Shown: piece after piece, positions 38,960 to 39,063 of the stretch
Numbering within the stretch: position 1 is the stretch's first letter
Layout: every line of letters begins with the position of its first letter
From: CAZLXG01 sp964563585
GTDB lineage: Bacteria; Bacteroidota; Bacteroidia; Flavobacteriales; Flavobacteriaceae
DNA: 39,063 nt
Assembly: GCA_964563585.1 (NCBI GenBank)
Contig: CAZLXG010000012.1
Span: 1-39,063 of the forward strand
Direction of reading: 5' to 3'
Translations under genes and position numbers: made by a program
Notes under the pieces: generated by a model
Databases searched by the model: none
Told to the model about the DNA's origin: nothing
The model's input: the letters and a program-made list of their open reading frames with translations, nothing else

Positions 38960-39063
38960 ATGAGTAAAGATTTGCCCCAACCACAAGAATCTGAAGAAGT
39001 AGATTTAGGACAGTTATTTAAACTTATAGGCAACATGTTTGACCGTTTTTTTAAGTTTATAGG
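38960..39063 (+). CDS. Unidentified gene, N-terminal part (runs off window)
   Basis: Open frame from ATG 38960 to the window end, 34 codons: MSKDLPQPQESEEVDLGQLF, then KLIGNMFDRFFKFIG. It begins 12 bp after the previous stop, so it is probably in the same operon. The acidic, proline-containing start followed by an amphipathic FxxIG stretch resembles the cytoplasmic N-terminus of a membrane protein, perhaps of the polysaccharide chain-length type, but the fragment is too short to assign. Confidence 0.7.
   Translation, partial: MSKDLPQPQESEEVDLGQLFKLIGNMFDRFFKFI

Overview
The window looks like core chromosome of a low-GC member of the Bacteroidota, most likely Flavobacteriaceae. The evidence is AT-rich DNA, the Bacteroidota promoter signature (TTG or TTTG near -33, TAnnTTTG near -7) in front of many genes, a type IX secretion (gliding-type) C-terminal sorting domain, and families typical of this group (DUF4175, DUF4837, DUF6909-like, GIN-domain, ElaA, GH3). 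There is no phage, plasmid, insertion sequence or CRISPR array. One 100-N assembly gap lies inside the DUF4175 gene.

Layout. 1-4266 (+): end of rnpA, an S41 C-terminal processing protease, a protein with two OmpA-like domains and a leucine-rich T9SS cargo protein. 4267-6051 (-): a tight rpiB / CDF metal transporter / elaA-like operon. 6052-6675: a 624-bp intergenic region of about 16% G+C between divergent rpiB and rnr. 6676-16510: rnr, a YbjQ-like protein, a GIN protein, a LysE exporter, tRNA-Cys, divergent folB/glnS, a DUF1761 membrane protein, a FemAB/GNAT-like protein and a stomatin-like protein. 16588-19917: an outer-membrane barrel, gltX and an AlkB-type membrane hydroxylase. 20029-26838: DUF4175, ybeY, mnmG and a methyltransferase. 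27064-30420: an OmpH-like lipoprotein, a decayed MFS transporter gene, and a lipid kinase/holB operon. 30587 to the end: pgk, an MltD-like transglycosylase, a DUF4837 lipoprotein, tatA, an M23 peptidase, a GH3 protein, a large DUF6909-like protein and the start of an unidentified gene.

Most notable. Two perfect 16-bp parS-type palindromes (ParB sites) bracket mnmG, one of them in the mnmG leader between promoter and start codon. The very AT-rich rpiB-rnr intergenic region has one exact and several one-mismatch DnaA-box-like 9-mers and a perfect 18-bp palindrome. In sampled blocks, G-versus-C bias switches sign across it, and flanking gene orientation and the nearby parS sites fit. I propose it as the replication origin or a region next to it; this is an inference that needs a whole-chromosome skew plot.

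Functional themes: translation and RNA metabolism (rnpA, rnr, glnS, gltX, ybeY, mnmG, tRNA-Cys), envelope biogenesis and turnover (CtpA, OmpA-like, OmpH, MltD, M23, TatA), and central metabolism (rpiB, pgk, folB). No defence or other accessory system is visible. The least characterised items are the GlnRS C-terminal extension, the DUF6909-like protein whose C-terminus resembles a nucleoside phosphorylase, and bacterial GH3.
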